This document shows positions 37,457-47,883 of a stretch of DNA of 64,000 nt, piece by piece. The notes under the pieces are model-generated. The model did not search any database, had not been told where the DNA came from, and worked only from the letters and a program-made list of their open reading frames with translations. The stretch lies in assembly GCA_027483665.1 (NCBI GenBank), contig JAIXUC010000033.1, positions 1 through 64,000 of the forward strand, written 5' to 3'. Position 1 is the stretch's first letter. The number at the start of each line of letters is the position of its first letter. The DNA is from Comamonadaceae bacterium. GTDB lineage: Bacteria > Pseudomonadota > Gammaproteobacteria > Burkholderiales > Burkholderiaceae_C. The position numbers and the translations under genes were made by a program.

Positions 37457-38098
37457 ATGACCCCACCCACCCCCCGCCTGCACGTCATCGACCACCCCTT
37501 GGTTCAGCACAAGCTCACGCTGATGCGCAACAAGGAGGCCAGCACCAACAGCTTTCGCCGCTTGCTCAACGAGTTGGCAAGCCTCATGACCTATGAAGTC
37601 ACACGAGACGTGGCCATGCAGGAGGTGCAAGTCGAAACCCCGCTGGAGACCATGACCGCGCGCGTGATCGACGGCAAGAAGCTGGTGTTTGTCTCCATCC
37701 TGCGGGCTGGCACCGGCATCTTGGACGGCATGTTGAGCGTGGTGCCTGGCGCGCGGGTGGGCCACATCGGCCTCTACCGCGACCCCAAAACCCTCACCGC
37801 AGTGGAGTACTACTTCAAGATGCCGCAAGACATGCACGAGCGCGACGTGATCGTGGTCGACCCGATGCTGGCCACTGGCAACTCGGCCATTGCTGCGGTG
37901 GAGCGCCTCAAAGAGCTGTCGCCCAAGTCCATCAAGTTCGTGTGCTTGCTGACCTGCCCCGAAGGTGTGGCCGCCATGCACAAAGCGCACCCCGATGTGC
38001 CGGTCTACACCGCTGCGGTGGACCGCCAGCTCAACGACCACGGCTACATCCTGCCGGGCTTGGGCGATGCGGGCGACCGCATGTTCGGCACCAAGTAA
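37457..38098 (+). CDS. upp: Uracil phosphoribosyltransferase
   Basis: A 213-residue enzyme making UMP from uracil and PRPP. ATG 37457 (MTPPTPRL) is chosen; a TTG two codons earlier has no merit. The PRPP-binding loop [14 protein letters not shown] and the uracil site [13 protein letters not shown] are complete. In the URC pathway this enzyme is Urc6, and its position 39 bases after URC4 fits that role as well as plain salvage. Confidence 0.95.
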   Translation: MTPPTPRLHVIDHPLVQHKLTLMRNKEASTNSFRRLLNELASLMTYEVTRDVAMQEVQVETPLETMTARVIDGKKLVFVSILRAGTGILDGMLSVVPGARVGHIGLYRDPKTLTAVEYYFKMPQDMHERDVIVVDPMLATGNSAIAAVERLKELSPKSIKFVCLLTCPEGVAAMHKAHPDVPVYTAAVDRQLNDHGYILPGLGDAGDRMFGTK

Positions 38099-38164
38099 GC
38101 CCCAAGCCCGGCCCACCCATCCAGTCCGTCAAACCCCTTCCCTCAACCACAGCCCGGAGCGCAC

Positions 38165-39190
38165 ATGAAAGCCACCACCCGCCGCCTCTCCCTCTCGCGT
38201 CGCCAGACGGTACTCACCGCAGCGGCGCTGTCAGCCGCTGCCATCGCTGGCTTGTCGCCCCTGGGCGCACAGGCGCAGACCAAGATGAAGGTGGCCGCCA
38301 TCTACACCGTGCCTTTCGAGCAGCAATGGGTCAGCCGCATTCACAAGGCGCTCAAGGCCGCAGAAGCCCGTGGCGAGATTGAGTACAAAGCCACGGAAAA
38401 CGTTTCCAACGCCGACTACGAGCGCGTCATGCGTGAGTACGCCACGGCTGGCAATCAGCTGGTGGTCGGTGAGTCTTTTGCGGTGGAAGCAGCAGCCCGC
38501 AAAGTGGCCAAAGACTTCCCCAAGACGGCGTTCCTGATGGGCTCTTCGGGTAAGTCGCAGGCGCCCAACTTCAGCGTCTTTGACAACTACATCCAGGAAC
38601 CCGCCTACCTGACCGGCCTGATCGCTGGCGGCATGACCAAGAGCAACAAAATTGGCTTGGTGGGCGGCTTCCCGATTCCTGAAGTCAATCGCCTGATGCA
38701 CGCCTTCATGGCCGGTGCTCGCGAGACCAACCCCAAGGTCGAATTCACGGTCACCTTCATCAACAGCTGGTTCGACCCACCCAAGGCCAAAGAAGCCGCC
38801 TTCGCCATGATCGACAAGGGCGCAGACGTGATGTACGCCGAGCGTTTTGGCGTGAGCGATGCGGCCAAAGAGCGCAAGGTGCTGGCCATTGGCAACGTGA
38901 TCGACACGCAGCCACAGTACCCCGACACCGTGGTGGCCTCCGCCCTGTGGAACATGGAGCCCACGATTGACCGCGCGCTGAAGGCTGTGAAGGACGGTAA
39001 GTTCACAGCGGAAGACTACGGCCAGTACTCCATGATGAAGTTCAAGGGCTCCGAGCTCTCCAAGCTGGGCACATTCGAGAAGAAGATTCCAGCGCCCATC
39101 GTGGCCAAGGTTCGGGCACGCGAGAAGGAAATTCTGGAAGGCAAGTTCACCGTGAAGGTGGACGACAGCCAGCCCAAGTCCGGCCGCTGA
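38165..39190 (+). CDS. BMP-family ABC transporter substrate-binding protein
   Basis: A 341-residue periplasmic binding protein of the BMP/PnrA class, which binds nucleosides in characterised members. The signal peptide has a twin-arginine-like SRRQTVLTAAA before a hydrophobic stretch ending GAQAQ (about residue 38), so export by Tat or Sec is possible. The family motifs are AIYTVPFEQQWVSRIH, the GESFAVEAAARKVA region and GLVGGFPIPEVNR. It is followed 16 bases later by the ATPase gene. Confidence 0.9.
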   Translation: MKATTRRLSLSRRQTVLTAAALSAAAIAGLSPLGAQAQTKMKVAAIYTVPFEQQWVSRIHKALKAAEARGEIEYKATENVSNADYERVMREYATAGNQLVVGESFAVEAAARKVAKDFPKTAFLMGSSGKSQAPNFSVFDNYIQEPAYLTGLIAGGMTKSNKIGLVGGFPIPEVNRLMHAFMAGARETNPKVEFTVTFINSWFDPPKAKEAAFAMIDKGADVMYAERFGVSDAAKERKVLAIGNVIDTQPQYPDTVVASALWNMEPTIDRALKAVKDGKFTAEDYGQYSMMKFKGSELSKLGTFEKKIPAPIVAKVRAREKEILEGKFTVKVDDSQPKSGR

Positions 39191-39206
39191 CAGCAGCAAC
39201 CCCGGG

Positions 39207-40790
39207 GTGTCTGCCGAACCCGTTTTGCAGCTGGAGGGCATCACCAAGCGTTTCGGCGCTTTGCTGGCCAACGACAACATCTCGCTCGCGCTTGGTCGCG
39301 GCGAGGTGTTGGCTTTGCTGGGGGAGAACGGCGCTGGCAAATCGACGCTGATGTCGATTCTGTTTGGCCACTACACCGCCAACGCTGGGCGTATTTCGGT
39401 GTTCGGCAAGCCCCTGCCAGCAGGCCAGCCCCAAGCCGCCTTGGCTGCGGGCATTGGCATGGTGCACCAGCACTTCACGCTGGCAGACAACCTGAGCGTG
39501 CTGGACAACGTGGTGATCGGCACCGAGCCGCTTTGGTGGCCCTTCACGCGGCGCGCCGCAGCCCGGCAGCGTTTGTTGGACACCGCTGAGCGCTTCGGCT
39601 TGGCGGTGCTGCCCGATGCGCGGGTGGCGGACTTGTCGGTGGGCGAGCGCCAGCGCGTGGAGATCTTGAAGGCGCTCTACCGAGGCGCGAAAGTGTTGAT
39701 CCTGGACGAGCCCACAGCCGTGCTCACGCCACAAGAAAGCGAAGCTTTGTTCGAGGTGCTGGGGCGCATGGTGGCCGAAGGCTTGTCGATCATCTTCATC
39801 AGCCACAAGTTGGCAGAGGTGCTGCGCGTGTCGCACCGGGTGGCCGTGCTGCGCGGTGGACGGCTGGTGGCGCAGGCGGCCAGCGCATCGTGCAGCCAAT
39901 CGCAGCTGGCGCAGTGGATGGTGGGCCAAGCGGTGCCGCCCAGGCCACGCCAGCCGTCAGCTGGCGCTGGTGAGGTGGTTTGCCAGTTGAAGGACGTGCA
40001 TGTGGAGCAAGGCCGGGACCGCTTGCATGGCGTGTCCATGGACCTTCGTGCGCGAGAAATCTTGGCCATTGCTGGGGTTTCTGGCAACGGGCAGTTGGCG
40101 CTGGCCGATTTGCTGTGCGGCCTGCGTTCGGCGCGCCACGGCAGCGTGCAGTATCTGGGCCAGCCATTGCCAGCCTCGCCTCAGCGCTTGGTCGACCAGG
40201 GCGTGGCGCGCATTCCTGAAGACCGGCATGCCGTGGGGTTGGTGGGTGACTTGCCCTTGTGGGAGAACGCCTGCTCAGAGCGCATGCGTCGACCCGCTTT
40301 TTCGCGCTGGGGCTGGGTGCGGCGCGGCGCTGCTGCGCAGTACACCGAGGAGGTGATGCGGCGCTTTGACGTGCGCGGCGCAGGCCCCCGCTCTGCGGCG
40401 CGGGCGCTGTCGGGCGGCAACATGCAAAAGCTGATCTTGGGTCGTGCGCTTTCTCCGCCAGAGACCGGGCACACAGCCAACTCCCCGGCCAACTCGGGGC
40501 ATGCCATTCGGCTGATCGTGGCGCATCAACCCACTTGGGGGCTGGATGTAGGGGCTGTGGCCTACGTGCATCAGCAGTTGCTGGCAGCGCGCGACGCCGG
40601 TGCTGCTGTGCTGCTGATATCTGATGACCTCGACGAGGTGATGGCCCTGGGCGACCAGATCGCGGTGATGTTTCAAGGGCGTGTGGCAGCACAGCAGGCA
40701 GCGGATCACTGGAGCCGCGAGGCGCTGGGCTTGGCCATGGCCGGTATTGGCCAGCAGCAAAGCTCAGCCGAGGAGAGCCATGCGGCTTGA
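39207..40790 (+). CDS. Nucleoside ABC importer ATPase with two NBDs
   Basis: A 527-residue tandem ATPase starting at GTG. The first domain has Walker A GENGAGKST (about 36-44), signature LSVGERQRVEIL and Walker B VLILDEPTAV. The second has the degenerate P-loop VSGNGQLAL and signature LSGGNMQKLILG, as in RbsA- and YufO-type importers. A short insertion (TGHTANSPANSG) after the second signature is unusual. Its 3' end overlaps the first permease gene by 11 bases. Confidence 0.92.
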   Translation: MSAEPVLQLEGITKRFGALLANDNISLALGRGEVLALLGENGAGKSTLMSILFGHYTANAGRISVFGKPLPAGQPQAALAAGIGMVHQHFTLADNLSVLDNVVIGTEPLWWPFTRRAAARQRLLDTAERFGLAVLPDARVADLSVGERQRVEILKALYRGAKVLILDEPTAVLTPQESEALFEVLGRMVAEGLSIIFISHKLAEVLRVSHRVAVLRGGRLVAQAASASCSQSQLAQWMVGQAVPPRPRQPSAGAGEVVCQLKDVHVEQGRDRLHGVSMDLRAREILAIAGVSGNGQLALADLLCGLRSARHGSVQYLGQPLPASPQRLVDQGVARIPEDRHAVGLVGDLPLWENACSERMRRPAFSRWGWVRRGAAAQYTEEVMRRFDVRGAGPRSAARALSGGNMQKLILGRALSPPETGHTANSPANSGHAIRLIVAHQPTWGLDVGAVAYVHQQLLAARDAGAAVLLISDDLDEVMALGDQIAVMFQGRVAAQQAADHWSREALGLAMAGIGQQQSSAEESHAA

Positions 40791-41841
40791 ACGACGAACC
40801 GAGGGCTCAGGCTGGGCGCTGCTGTGGGTGCCCTTGCTGGCACTGGCGGTGACCTTGATGTTGAGCTCGGCGCTCGTCGTCTGGGCCGGTGCGCCTGTTG
40901 CCAAGACCTACGGCCTGCTGGTTCAAGGTGCCTTTGGTTCCGTCTTTGCACTCACTGAAACGCTGACCCGAGCGGTGCCGCTCATGTTCACCGGACTGGC
41001 AGCGGCAGTTGCCTTCCGTGCGCGCCTGTTCAACATCGGCGCCGAGGGACAGTTGTATGCGGGCGCGCTGGCTGCCGTGGCTGTTGGCGGCCTTCATGGT
41101 GGCGAAGGCTGGGCCCTGCCCTTGCCGCTGTTGTTTCTGGGCATGTGGGCTGCTGCTGCCGCAGCGGGCGGCCTGCTGCTCTTGGGGCCTGCCTGGATGA
41201 AGTCGCGCCTGGGGGTCGACGAAGTGGTGACGACGCTGCTGCTGAACTTCATCGTCTTGCTGGGCGTGTCGGCCTTGCTCGACGGCCCCATGAAAGACCC
41301 CAGCGCCATGGGTTGGCCGCAGAGCGTGGCCTTGAACCCGGAACTGGAGCTGGGTCGACTGGTCGAGCGCACGCGGCTGCACACCGGTTTGTTGTTGGCT
41401 TGTGCGCTGGCCTTGGTGCTCTGGCTGGTGCTGGGCCGGTCGGTCTGGGGCTTTGATGTGCGCGCCAGCGGTGCCAACGCCCAAGCCGCGGCTTTTGCTG
41501 GGGTACCGGTGCGGCGCACGGTGCTGCTGGTGGCTCTGACGTCGGGTGCGCTGGCCGGGTTGGCCGGGGCCGTTGAAGTGGCTGGACGCACGGGTTACGT
41601 CACGCTGGACATGTCGCCTGGCTATGGCTACAGCGGCATCGTGGTGGCCATGCTGGCGGGCTTGAACCCGCTGGGCGTGGTCATGGCCAGTGTGTTTGTG
41701 GCCGGTGTGCTGGTAGGTGCAGACTCGATGAGCCGCGCCGTGGGCGTGCCCACCTACATGGCCGATGTGATGGTGGCCCTTTCTTTGATTGCCGTGCTGG
41801 TAGCTGGCCTGTTCACGCAGTACCGCCTGCGCTGGCGCTGA
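40780..41841 (+). CDS. ABC transporter permease, nucleoside type
   Basis: A 353-residue inner-membrane permease of the branched-chain/BMP class. ATG 40780 lies inside the ATPase gene and has GAGGAG 4 bases upstream, the strongest ribosome site of the operon. Landmarks are FRARLFNIGAEGQL and GYGYSGIVVAMLAG, shared with NupP-type permeases. It has about nine membrane segments and pairs with the next gene. Confidence 0.9.
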   Translation: MRLERRTEGSGWALLWVPLLALAVTLMLSSALVVWAGAPVAKTYGLLVQGAFGSVFALTETLTRAVPLMFTGLAAAVAFRARLFNIGAEGQLYAGALAAVAVGGLHGGEGWALPLPLLFLGMWAAAAAAGGLLLLGPAWMKSRLGVDEVVTTLLLNFIVLLGVSALLDGPMKDPSAMGWPQSVALNPELELGRLVERTRLHTGLLLACALALVLWLVLGRSVWGFDVRASGANAQAAAFAGVPVRRTVLLVALTSGALAGLAGAVEVAGRTGYVTLDMSPGYGYSGIVVAMLAGLNPLGVVMASVFVAGVLVGADSMSRAVGVPTYMADVMVALSLIAVLVAGLFTQYRLRWR

Positions 41842-41865
41842 GCCCACGGTATTAGCCGCACCACG

Positions 41866-42786
41866 ATGGAATTGCTCGACATCCTGACCAACCCGGCCTT
41901 CTGGTCTGCGGTGCTGCGCGTGGGCACGCCGCTGATCCTGGGCACGCTGGGCGTGTTGCTGTGCGAGCGTGCAGGCGTGTTGAACCTGGGCATCGAAGGC
42001 ATCATGGTGGCGGGTGCTTTTGCTGGCTGGCTCACCGTGTTCATGGGCGGCAGCCTGTGGTTGGGCGTGGCGGCTGCGGCCCTGGTAGGCGGGGTGTTTG
42101 GGCTGCTTCACGCCGGTCTGACCGTGGCGCTGGCGCTGTCGCAGCACGTGGCCGGGCTGGGCATCACCATGCTGGCCACGGCGCTCAGCTACTTTGGCTA
42201 CCGGGTGGCTTTCCCCAAGGTGAGCACGCCACCGACCATCACGCCCTTTGCCGAGATGGCTTGGCTGCCGCTGCCGGTGCTGTCGCAGCAAACGCCCCTG
42301 ACCCTGCTGGCGCTGCTGCTGGTGCCAGCCATTGGCTGGTTGCTCTACCGCACGCCAGCGGGCTTGGCCCTGCGCATGGTGGGCGAGAACCCGAAGGCAG
42401 CAGAAGCGCAGGGCCTGAGCGTGCTGGGCATCCGAACGGCAGCCGTGGTGGCCGGCTCTGCGCTGATGGGCGTGGCCGGCGCGTTCCTGACCTTGGCTGC
42501 CTTCAACGCATTCTTCTTCAACATGGTCAACGGGCGCGGCTGGATCTGCGTGGCGCTGGTGGTGTTTGCTTCTTGGCGGCCCGGTAAAGCGTTGTTGGGC
42601 GCGTTGCTGTTCGCCTTCTTCGACGCCTTGCAGCTTCGCTTGCAGCAAAGCGGCGCCTCTGCGCTGCCCTATCAGCTCTACCTGATGCTGCCCTACGTGC
42701 TGTCCATCTTGGCACTGGTGGTGGTGGCGCGGCGCGCCGCTTACCCGCAAGCGCTGATGAAGCCTTACCGCAAGGGCGAACGCTAG
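41866..42786 (+). CDS. ABC transporter permease, nucleoside type
   Basis: A 306-residue second permease, 24 bases after the first. Landmarks are ERAGVLNLGIEGIMV and VNGRGWICVALVVFASWRP, matching the NupQ-type partner. About eight membrane segments are seen. With the binding protein, the ATPase and permease 1 it makes a complete importer. Confidence 0.9.
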   Translation: MELLDILTNPAFWSAVLRVGTPLILGTLGVLLCERAGVLNLGIEGIMVAGAFAGWLTVFMGGSLWLGVAAAALVGGVFGLLHAGLTVALALSQHVAGLGITMLATALSYFGYRVAFPKVSTPPTITPFAEMAWLPLPVLSQQTPLTLLALLLVPAIGWLLYRTPAGLALRMVGENPKAAEAQGLSVLGIRTAAVVAGSALMGVAGAFLTLAAFNAFFFNMVNGRGWICVALVVFASWRPGKALLGALLFAFFDALQLRLQQSGASALPYQLYLMLPYVLSILALVVVARRAAYPQALMKPYRKGER

Positions 42787-42841
42787 ACCCAAACCGGGCC
42801 GTACCCGCCTGCGGCCAGTCCCAAGCAAAGCACCTACACCC

Positions 42842-44119
42842 ATGAGCCAAGCCGACCTGCTGATTGCCCGAGTGAACCTGCCCGATGGCCGCACCGGCGT
42901 CGACGTCGCCGTGCGCGAGGGCCGCATCGTCGAGGTCGGCGTGGGCCTGCCGCGAACGGCCGCCGAAGTTGTCGAGGGCGCAGGGTTGCTGCTGTCACCA
43001 CCCTTCGTGGACGCGCACTTTCACATGGACTCCACGCTCAGCTACGGGCTGCCACGCATCAACCAAAGCGGCACGCTGCTGGAAGGCATTGCGCTGTGGG
43101 GCGAACTCAAACCCCTGCTCACGCCAGAGGCGCTGATCGAGCGCGCGCTGCGTTATTGCGACTGGGCCGTCGCGCGCGGTTTGTTGGCCATCCGCACGCA
43201 TGTGGACGTGTGTGACCCGCGCCTGTTGGCGGTAGACGCCTTGCTGGAAGTCAAGCGCCGGGTCGCGCCTTGGATCGATTTGCAGTTGGTGGCATTTCCG
43301 CAAGACGGCGTGCTTCGCTCGCCGGGTGCCTTGGCCAACCTGCAACGGGCGCTGGATAAAGGCGTGGACGTGGTGGGCGGCATCCCGCACTTCGAGCGCA
43401 CCATGGCCGACGGCGCTGAGAGCGTGCGGATGTTGTGCGAAATCGCCGCGGAGCGCGGGCTGCGCGTGGACATGCATTGCGACGAGTCCGACGACCCCTT
43501 GTCGCGCCACGTCGAAACCCTCGCTGCACAAACGGTTCGGCTGGGCCTGCAAGGCCGCGTGGCTGGCTCGCACCTCACCTCCATGCACAGCATGGACAAC
43601 TACTACGTCTCCAAACTGCTGCCGCTGATGGCCGAGGCGCAATTGCACGTGGTGGCCAACCCGCTCATCAACATCACGCTGCAGGGCCGCCACGACACCT
43701 ACCCCAAACGGCGCGGCATGACGCGCGTGCCCGAGCAAATGGCGCAGGGCATCAACGTCGCTTTCGGTCACGACTGCGTGATGGACCCTTGGTATTCATT
43801 GGGCAGCGCCTGCATGCTGGAGGTGGCCGCCATGGGCCTGCACGTGGCGCAAATGACCAGCCAGGCCGCCATGCGCCAGTGCTTCGAGGCGGTCACCAGC
43901 AACGCGGCCCGGGTGATGGGCCTGCAGGGCTATGGGCTGGAGCCCGGCTGCAACGCCGATTTCGTGCTGCTGCAGGCCAGCGACCCGGTGGAGGCGATTC
44001 GCCTGCGCGCGACCCGGCTCGGCGTCTGGCGCAGGGGCGTTCGCATTGCCAGCAGCCCGGCGGCACAAGCCACCTTGTTAAAGCCCACAGGCCCGGCTGT
44101 GGTGAACTGGCGTCTGTAA
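42842..44119 (+). CDS. codA: Cytosine deaminase
   Basis: A 425-residue amidohydrolase converting cytosine to uracil. The metal ligands and catalytic residues are in place: His59 and His61 (DAHFHMD), His212 and Glu215 (HCDES), His244 region (SHLTSMH) and Asp311 in GHDCVMDPW. The DPW motif after the aspartate is typical of cytosine deaminases rather than other amidohydrolases. Located directly after the importer, it would feed uracil to upp and the URC enzymes. Isoguanine or creatinine deamination is a less likely alternative. Confidence 0.9.
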   Translation: MSQADLLIARVNLPDGRTGVDVAVREGRIVEVGVGLPRTAAEVVEGAGLLLSPPFVDAHFHMDSTLSYGLPRINQSGTLLEGIALWGELKPLLTPEALIERALRYCDWAVARGLLAIRTHVDVCDPRLLAVDALLEVKRRVAPWIDLQLVAFPQDGVLRSPGALANLQRALDKGVDVVGGIPHFERTMADGAESVRMLCEIAAERGLRVDMHCDESDDPLSRHVETLAAQTVRLGLQGRVAGSHLTSMHSMDNYYVSKLLPLMAEAQLHVVANPLINITLQGRHDTYPKRRGMTRVPEQMAQGINVAFGHDCVMDPWYSLGSACMLEVAAMGLHVAQMTSQAAMRQCFEAVTSNAARVMGLQGYGLEPGCNADFVLLQASDPVEAIRLRATRLGVWRRGVRIASSPAAQATLLKPTGPAVVNWRL

Positions 44120-44171
44120 AGGCCCGCATGTCGCGCGCCCCAAGCATCCATGAAGTGCCCCTGAAACCCAT

Positions 44172-44660
44172 ATGAAGCTCTTGAACGCCGTTCTCATCGC
44201 CACACTTTGCTTGCCCGTCCTTGTGCTGGCTGCCGGGCAACTGGGCTTGCTGCGTGGTTCTGCCCCCACCGACTTGGGCGTGAACAACGGGCGCCTGAAG
44301 CCGCCGGCAAATTCACCCAACAGCGTGAGCAGCCAAGCCGACCTGCACCCAGGCCACCCGCAGCAGGCCTATGCCCGCATCGACCCCATTCGTTTTCGCG
44401 GCGATGGACAAGCTGCGCTTGCGGCCTTGGCTCAGGCACTTGTTGCCACGCCAGGCGTGGTGCTGGTGGAGCAAAAGCCAGGCTATGTGTACGCCCAATG
44501 CAGCACACGCTGGCTGCGGTTCACCGACGACTTGGAGCTTTGGCTGGACGAGTCAGCAGGCGTGATCCACGTGCGCTCTGCCAGCCGTTTGGGGGAGTCC
44601 GACCTGGGCGTCAACCGCGCACGGGTCGAAGCCCTGCGTGCTGCCCTGGCGCAAGCCTGA
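44172..44660 (+). CDS. DUF1499 family protein
   Basis: A 162-residue protein with an N-terminal hydrophobic segment (about 4-21, probable signal anchor) and a DUF1499 domain: LGVNNGRLKPPANSPNSVSS, then YAQCSTRWLRFTDDLELWLD and VHVRSASRLGESDLGVNRARVE. The function is unknown. It follows codA by 52 bases and may be read through from the pyrimidine operon, but nothing ties it to that role. Confidence 0.9.
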   Translation: MKLLNAVLIATLCLPVLVLAAGQLGLLRGSAPTDLGVNNGRLKPPANSPNSVSSQADLHPGHPQQAYARIDPIRFRGDGQAALAALAQALVATPGVVLVEQKPGYVYAQCSTRWLRFTDDLELWLDESAGVIHVRSASRLGESDLGVNRARVEALRAALAQA

Positions 44661-44696
44661 AGGGGCCTCCAGAACACCCGACCCCGGCCCCCACCG

Positions 44697-47018
44697 TCAA
44701 CCTGCAGTGGCTTCCTCTTCGGGCTTGGCTTTGCCCTCTTTCTTGGGCAGCGGCTGAATGTCCAGCGTGACTTCAGTCTTGTCGTCACCCAGCTCTTTCA
44801 AGTCCACCGTCAGGCGCCCGCCGTCGGTCAGCCTGCCAAACAGCAACTCATCGGCCAAGGCACGGCGCACCGTGTCCTGAATGAGTCGCTGCATGGGCCG
44901 CGCACCCATGAGCGGATCGAAGCCCTTCTTGGCCAAGTGCTTGCGCAAGGCGTCTGTGAAAGTGACGTCCACCTTCTTTTCTGCCAACTGCGTTTCCAAC
45001 TGCAGCAAGAACTTGTCGACCACGCGCAAGATGACCAATTCATCCAGCGCCTTGAAGTTGACGATGGCATCGAGCCGGTTGCGGAACTCGGGCGTGAACA
45101 AACGCTTGATGTCGGCCATCTCGTCGCCGGCTTGGCGCGGGTTGGTGAAACCGATGGTGGCCTTGTTCATGGTTTCGGCACCCGCGTTGGTCGTCATGAT
45201 GATGATGACGTTGCGGAAGTCGGCCTTGCGCCCGTTGTTATCGGTCAGCGTGCCGTGGTCCATGACCTGCAGCAGCACGTTGAAGATGTCCGGGTGCGCC
45301 TTTTCGATCTCGTCAAGCAGCAACACGCAGTGCGGCTTTTTGGTGATTGCCTCGGTCAGCAGACCGCCTTGGTCGAAGCCCACGTAACCGGGGGGCGCAC
45401 CAATGAGGCGGCTCACCGCATGGCGCTCCATGTACTCGGACATGTCGAAGCGAAGCAACTCAATGCCCATGATGTAGGCGAGTTGCTTGGCAGCTTCGGT
45501 CTTGCCCACGCCCGTGGGGCCAGAGAACAAGAACGAGCCGATGGGCTTGTCGCCTTTACCCAGACCAGATCGCGCCATCTTGACGGCAGAGGCCAGCACA
45601 TCCAACGCCTTGTCTTGGCCAAACACCACGCTCTTGAGGTCGCGCTCCAAGGTCTTGAGCTTGCCGCGGTCGTCGTTGGAGACATTGGCCGGTGGAATGC
45701 GCGCGATCTTGGCGACGATCTCCTCGACCTCGGTCTTGCTGATGGTTTTCTTGCGCTTGGAGGGCGGCAAGATGCGCTGCGCTGCACCGGCTTCGTCGAT
45801 CACGTCAATGGCTTTGTCTGGCAAGTGACGGTCGTTGATGTACTTGGCGCTCAACTCTGCTGCGGCCTGCAGCGCGGCGGCTGCGTACTTCACGTTGTGA
45901 TGCTCTTCGAAGCGCGACTTCAGGCCCTTCAAAATCTCCACCGTCTCCGACACGCTCGGCTCGACCACATCGATCTTCTGGAAGCGCCGCGACAGGGCAG
46001 CGTCTTTCTCGAAGATGCCGCGGTACTCGGTGAAGGTGGTGGCACCGATGCACTTGAGCTGACCTGAAGACAAAGCTGGCTTGAGCAGGTTGGAAGCATC
46101 CAGCGTGCCGCCAGAAGCAGCGCCCGCGCCGATGAGCGTGTGAATTTCGTCGATGAACAGCACCGCGTTGGGCTTGTCCTTCAAGGCTTTCAGCACGCCT
46201 TTCAAACGTTGCTCGAAATCACCTCGGTACTTGGTGCCAGCCAACAAAGCGCCCATGTCCAGCGAGTAAACGTTGGAGTCGGCCAAGATGTCAGGCACGT
46301 CTTTTTGCGTGATGCGCCAGGCAAGACCCTCGGCGATGGCGGTCTTGCCGACGCCAGCCTCACCGACCAGCAGTGGGTTGTTCTTGCGCCGACGGCACAA
46401 GATTTGGATGACGCGCTCGACCTCGTAGTCACGGCCGATCAGCGGGTCGATCTTGCCTTCCTTGGCGGCCACGTTCAGGTTCTGCGTGAACTGCTCCAGC
46501 GGCGAAGCCTTCTCGTTCTTCTCGCCGCCCTCTTCGCTCTCGGCGTTGTTTTCGCTGGGCTTGGCGGGCTCTGGTGGCTCGCCCTTCTTGATGCCGTGAG
46601 CGATGAAATTGACCACATCCAAGCGGGTCACGCCCTGCTGGTGCAGGTAGTACACGGCGTGTGAATCTTTCTCGCCAAAAATCGCCACCAGCACGTTCGC
46701 GCCGGTGACTTCTTTCTTGCCGTTGCCCGTGGACTGCACATGCATGATGGCGCGCTGAATGACTCGCTGAAAACCCAAGGTGGGTTGCGTGTCCACATCG
46801 TCAGTGCCCGCAACCTGCGGCGTGTTGTCTTTGATGAAGCCCGACAAAGACTTGCGCAGGTCGTCGATGTTGGCAGAGCAAGCGCGCAACACTTCGGCTG
46901 CGCTGGGGTTGTCCAGAAGGGCCAAAAGCAGGTGTTCGACGGTGATGAACTCGTGGCGCTGCTGGCGCGCTTCCACGAACGCCATGTGCAGGCTGACTTC
47001 CAGTTCTTGGGCAATCAT
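44697..47018 (-). CDS. clpA: Clp protease ATP-binding subunit ClpA
   Basis: A 773-residue Hsp100 unfoldase that feeds ClpP. ATG 47018 ([10 protein letters not shown]) is the family start. Domains are the N-domain (1-145, [19 protein letters not shown]), D1 with Walker [10 protein letters not shown] at about 225, and D2 with GPTGVGKTE at about 510; the IGL-type ClpP loop reads TIGF. No ClpB-like middle domain is present, as expected. An acidic linker (about 152-180) precedes D1. It lies 55 bases downstream of clpS. Confidence 0.96.
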   Translation of the reverse strand: MIAQELEVSLHMAFVEARQQRHEFITVEHLLLALLDNPSAAEVLRACSANIDDLRKSLSGFIKDNTPQVAGTDDVDTQPTLGFQRVIQRAIMHVQSTGNGKKEVTGANVLVAIFGEKDSHAVYYLHQQGVTRLDVVNFIAHGIKKGEPPEPAKPSENNAESEEGGEKNEKASPLEQFTQNLNVAAKEGKIDPLIGRDYEVERVIQILCRRRKNNPLLVGEAGVGKTAIAEGLAWRITQKDVPDILADSNVYSLDMGALLAGTKYRGDFEQRLKGVLKALKDKPNAVLFIDEIHTLIGAGAASGGTLDASNLLKPALSSGQLKCIGATTFTEYRGIFEKDAALSRRFQKIDVVEPSVSETVEILKGLKSRFEEHHNVKYAAAALQAAAELSAKYINDRHLPDKAIDVIDEAGAAQRILPPSKRKKTISKTEVEEIVAKIARIPPANVSNDDRGKLKTLERDLKSVVFGQDKALDVLASAVKMARSGLGKGDKPIGSFLFSGPTGVGKTEAAKQLAYIMGIELLRFDMSEYMERHAVSRLIGAPPGYVGFDQGGLLTEAITKKPHCVLLLDEIEKAHPDIFNVLLQVMDHGTLTDNNGRKADFRNVIIIMTTNAGAETMNKATIGFTNPRQAGDEMADIKRLFTPEFRNRLDAIVNFKALDELVILRVVDKFLLQLETQLAEKKVDVTFTDALRKHLAKKGFDPLMGARPMQRLIQDTVRRALADELLFGRLTDGGRLTVDLKELGDDKTEVTLDIQPLPKKEGKAKPEEEATAG

Positions 47019-47073
47019 GAGAGTTCCTTTGCCGGACGGTGAATGATTTGAAGCAATTGGTCCCGCGGAGCCA

Positions 47074-47442
47074 TTATTCAACCGGCTCGCTGACACATTG
47101 CAAGGGATGACCCGCTTTTCTTGCTGCGGCTGTGACTTGTTCGACCTTCGTGACCGCAATGTCTTTGGGATACACGCCACAGACCGCACGTCCGTCCAGG
47201 TGGATCTTGAGCATGATCTGGGTCGCCGTTTCCCGATCTTTGTTGAAAAACTCTTGAATGACGACCACCACAAATTCCATGGGTGTGTAGTCGTCATTGA
47301 GCATCAATACCTGATGCATCTGAGGCGGCTTGGTTTTCTGCGGTCTTCGCTCCAGCACCACCGACCCACTGTCGTCGGGTCGGCGTGGTCGCACAGCCGG
47401 TACCGTCGGTGGCTGTTGTGGGGTTGTCGCCATGCGATTCAT
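47074..47442 (-). CDS. clpS: ClpS adaptor protein
   Basis: A 122-residue adaptor that delivers N-degron substrates to ClpA. The start at 47442 (MNRMATTP) has AGGGGG 9 bases upstream; an ATG three codons later is possible. The core shows [18 protein letters not shown] with the substrate-pocket residues, the helical [18 protein letters not shown] and the terminal [12 protein letters not shown]. Residues 1-35 are a disordered N-terminus. Confidence 0.96.
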   Translation of the reverse strand: MNRMATTPQQPPTVPAVRPRRPDDSGSVVLERRPQKTKPPQMHQVLMLNDDYTPMEFVVVVIQEFFNKDRETATQIMLKIHLDGRAVCGVYPKDIAVTKVEQVTAAARKAGHPLQCVSEPVE

Positions 47443-47530
47443 TCTATAGAGCCCCCTTTGGCGAACCCGACCACCAACCGAGGGCAACCCCAAGACAAGC
47501 TGGGTTTACACCCGTAGATGTCACTTCGGA

Positions 47531-47559
47531 TTGACACTATGCGATCCTCCATGGATACT
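47531..47559 (+). promoter_or_regulatory. Sigma-70-type promoter of the cold-shock gene
   Basis: A perfect TTGACA at 47531-47536 and GATACT at 47554-47559 are spaced by 17 bases. The gene starts at 47593, giving a short leader of under 30 bases, unlike the long cspA leader of enterics. Confidence 0.6.
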
Positions 47560-47592
47560 GGAACCACGACGGGTCGCAGTGGGGTGTTTCAT

Positions 47593-47820
47593 ATGAACAA
47601 CGGAACAGTGAAGTGGTTCAACGACGCCAAGGGCTTTGGCTTCATCGAACCAGACGAAGGTGGGGGCGACGTGTTCGCCCATTTTTCTGCCATCGTGATG
47701 GAGGGATACAAGACCCTCAAACAAGGCGAAAAAGTGCAGTTCGAACTGTCAGACGGCCCCAAGGGGCGCCTTGCCGTGAACATCGTGTCGGCAAGCGCCA
47801 CCGCCGAACAGACTAGCTGA
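47593..47820 (+). CDS. Cold-shock domain protein
   Basis: A 75-residue CSD protein that binds single-stranded RNA and DNA. ATG 47593 begins [23 protein letters not shown]1 (KGFGFI) and RNP2 (VFAHFSAI) are intact. Compared with CspA, RNP2 has AHFSAI instead of VHFSAI, and the protein has a short C-terminal extension ([10 protein letters not shown]). Divergent from clpS. Confidence 0.95.
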   Translation: MNNGTVKWFNDAKGFGFIEPDEGGGDVFAHFSAIVMEGYKTLKQGEKVQFELSDGPKGRLAVNIVSASATAEQTS

Positions 47821-47883
47821 CACCATCCAGTGGCAGAGTCCTGTCCAGCTCTGCGGTAGCCGCCGCGGCGTCACAATGGCCGC

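Noticed and set aside
40807-42927. 706-residue minus-strand frame across both permease genes
   Set aside because: Rich in His, Gln and Arg with no family features; both permeases on the other strand have full motif sets.
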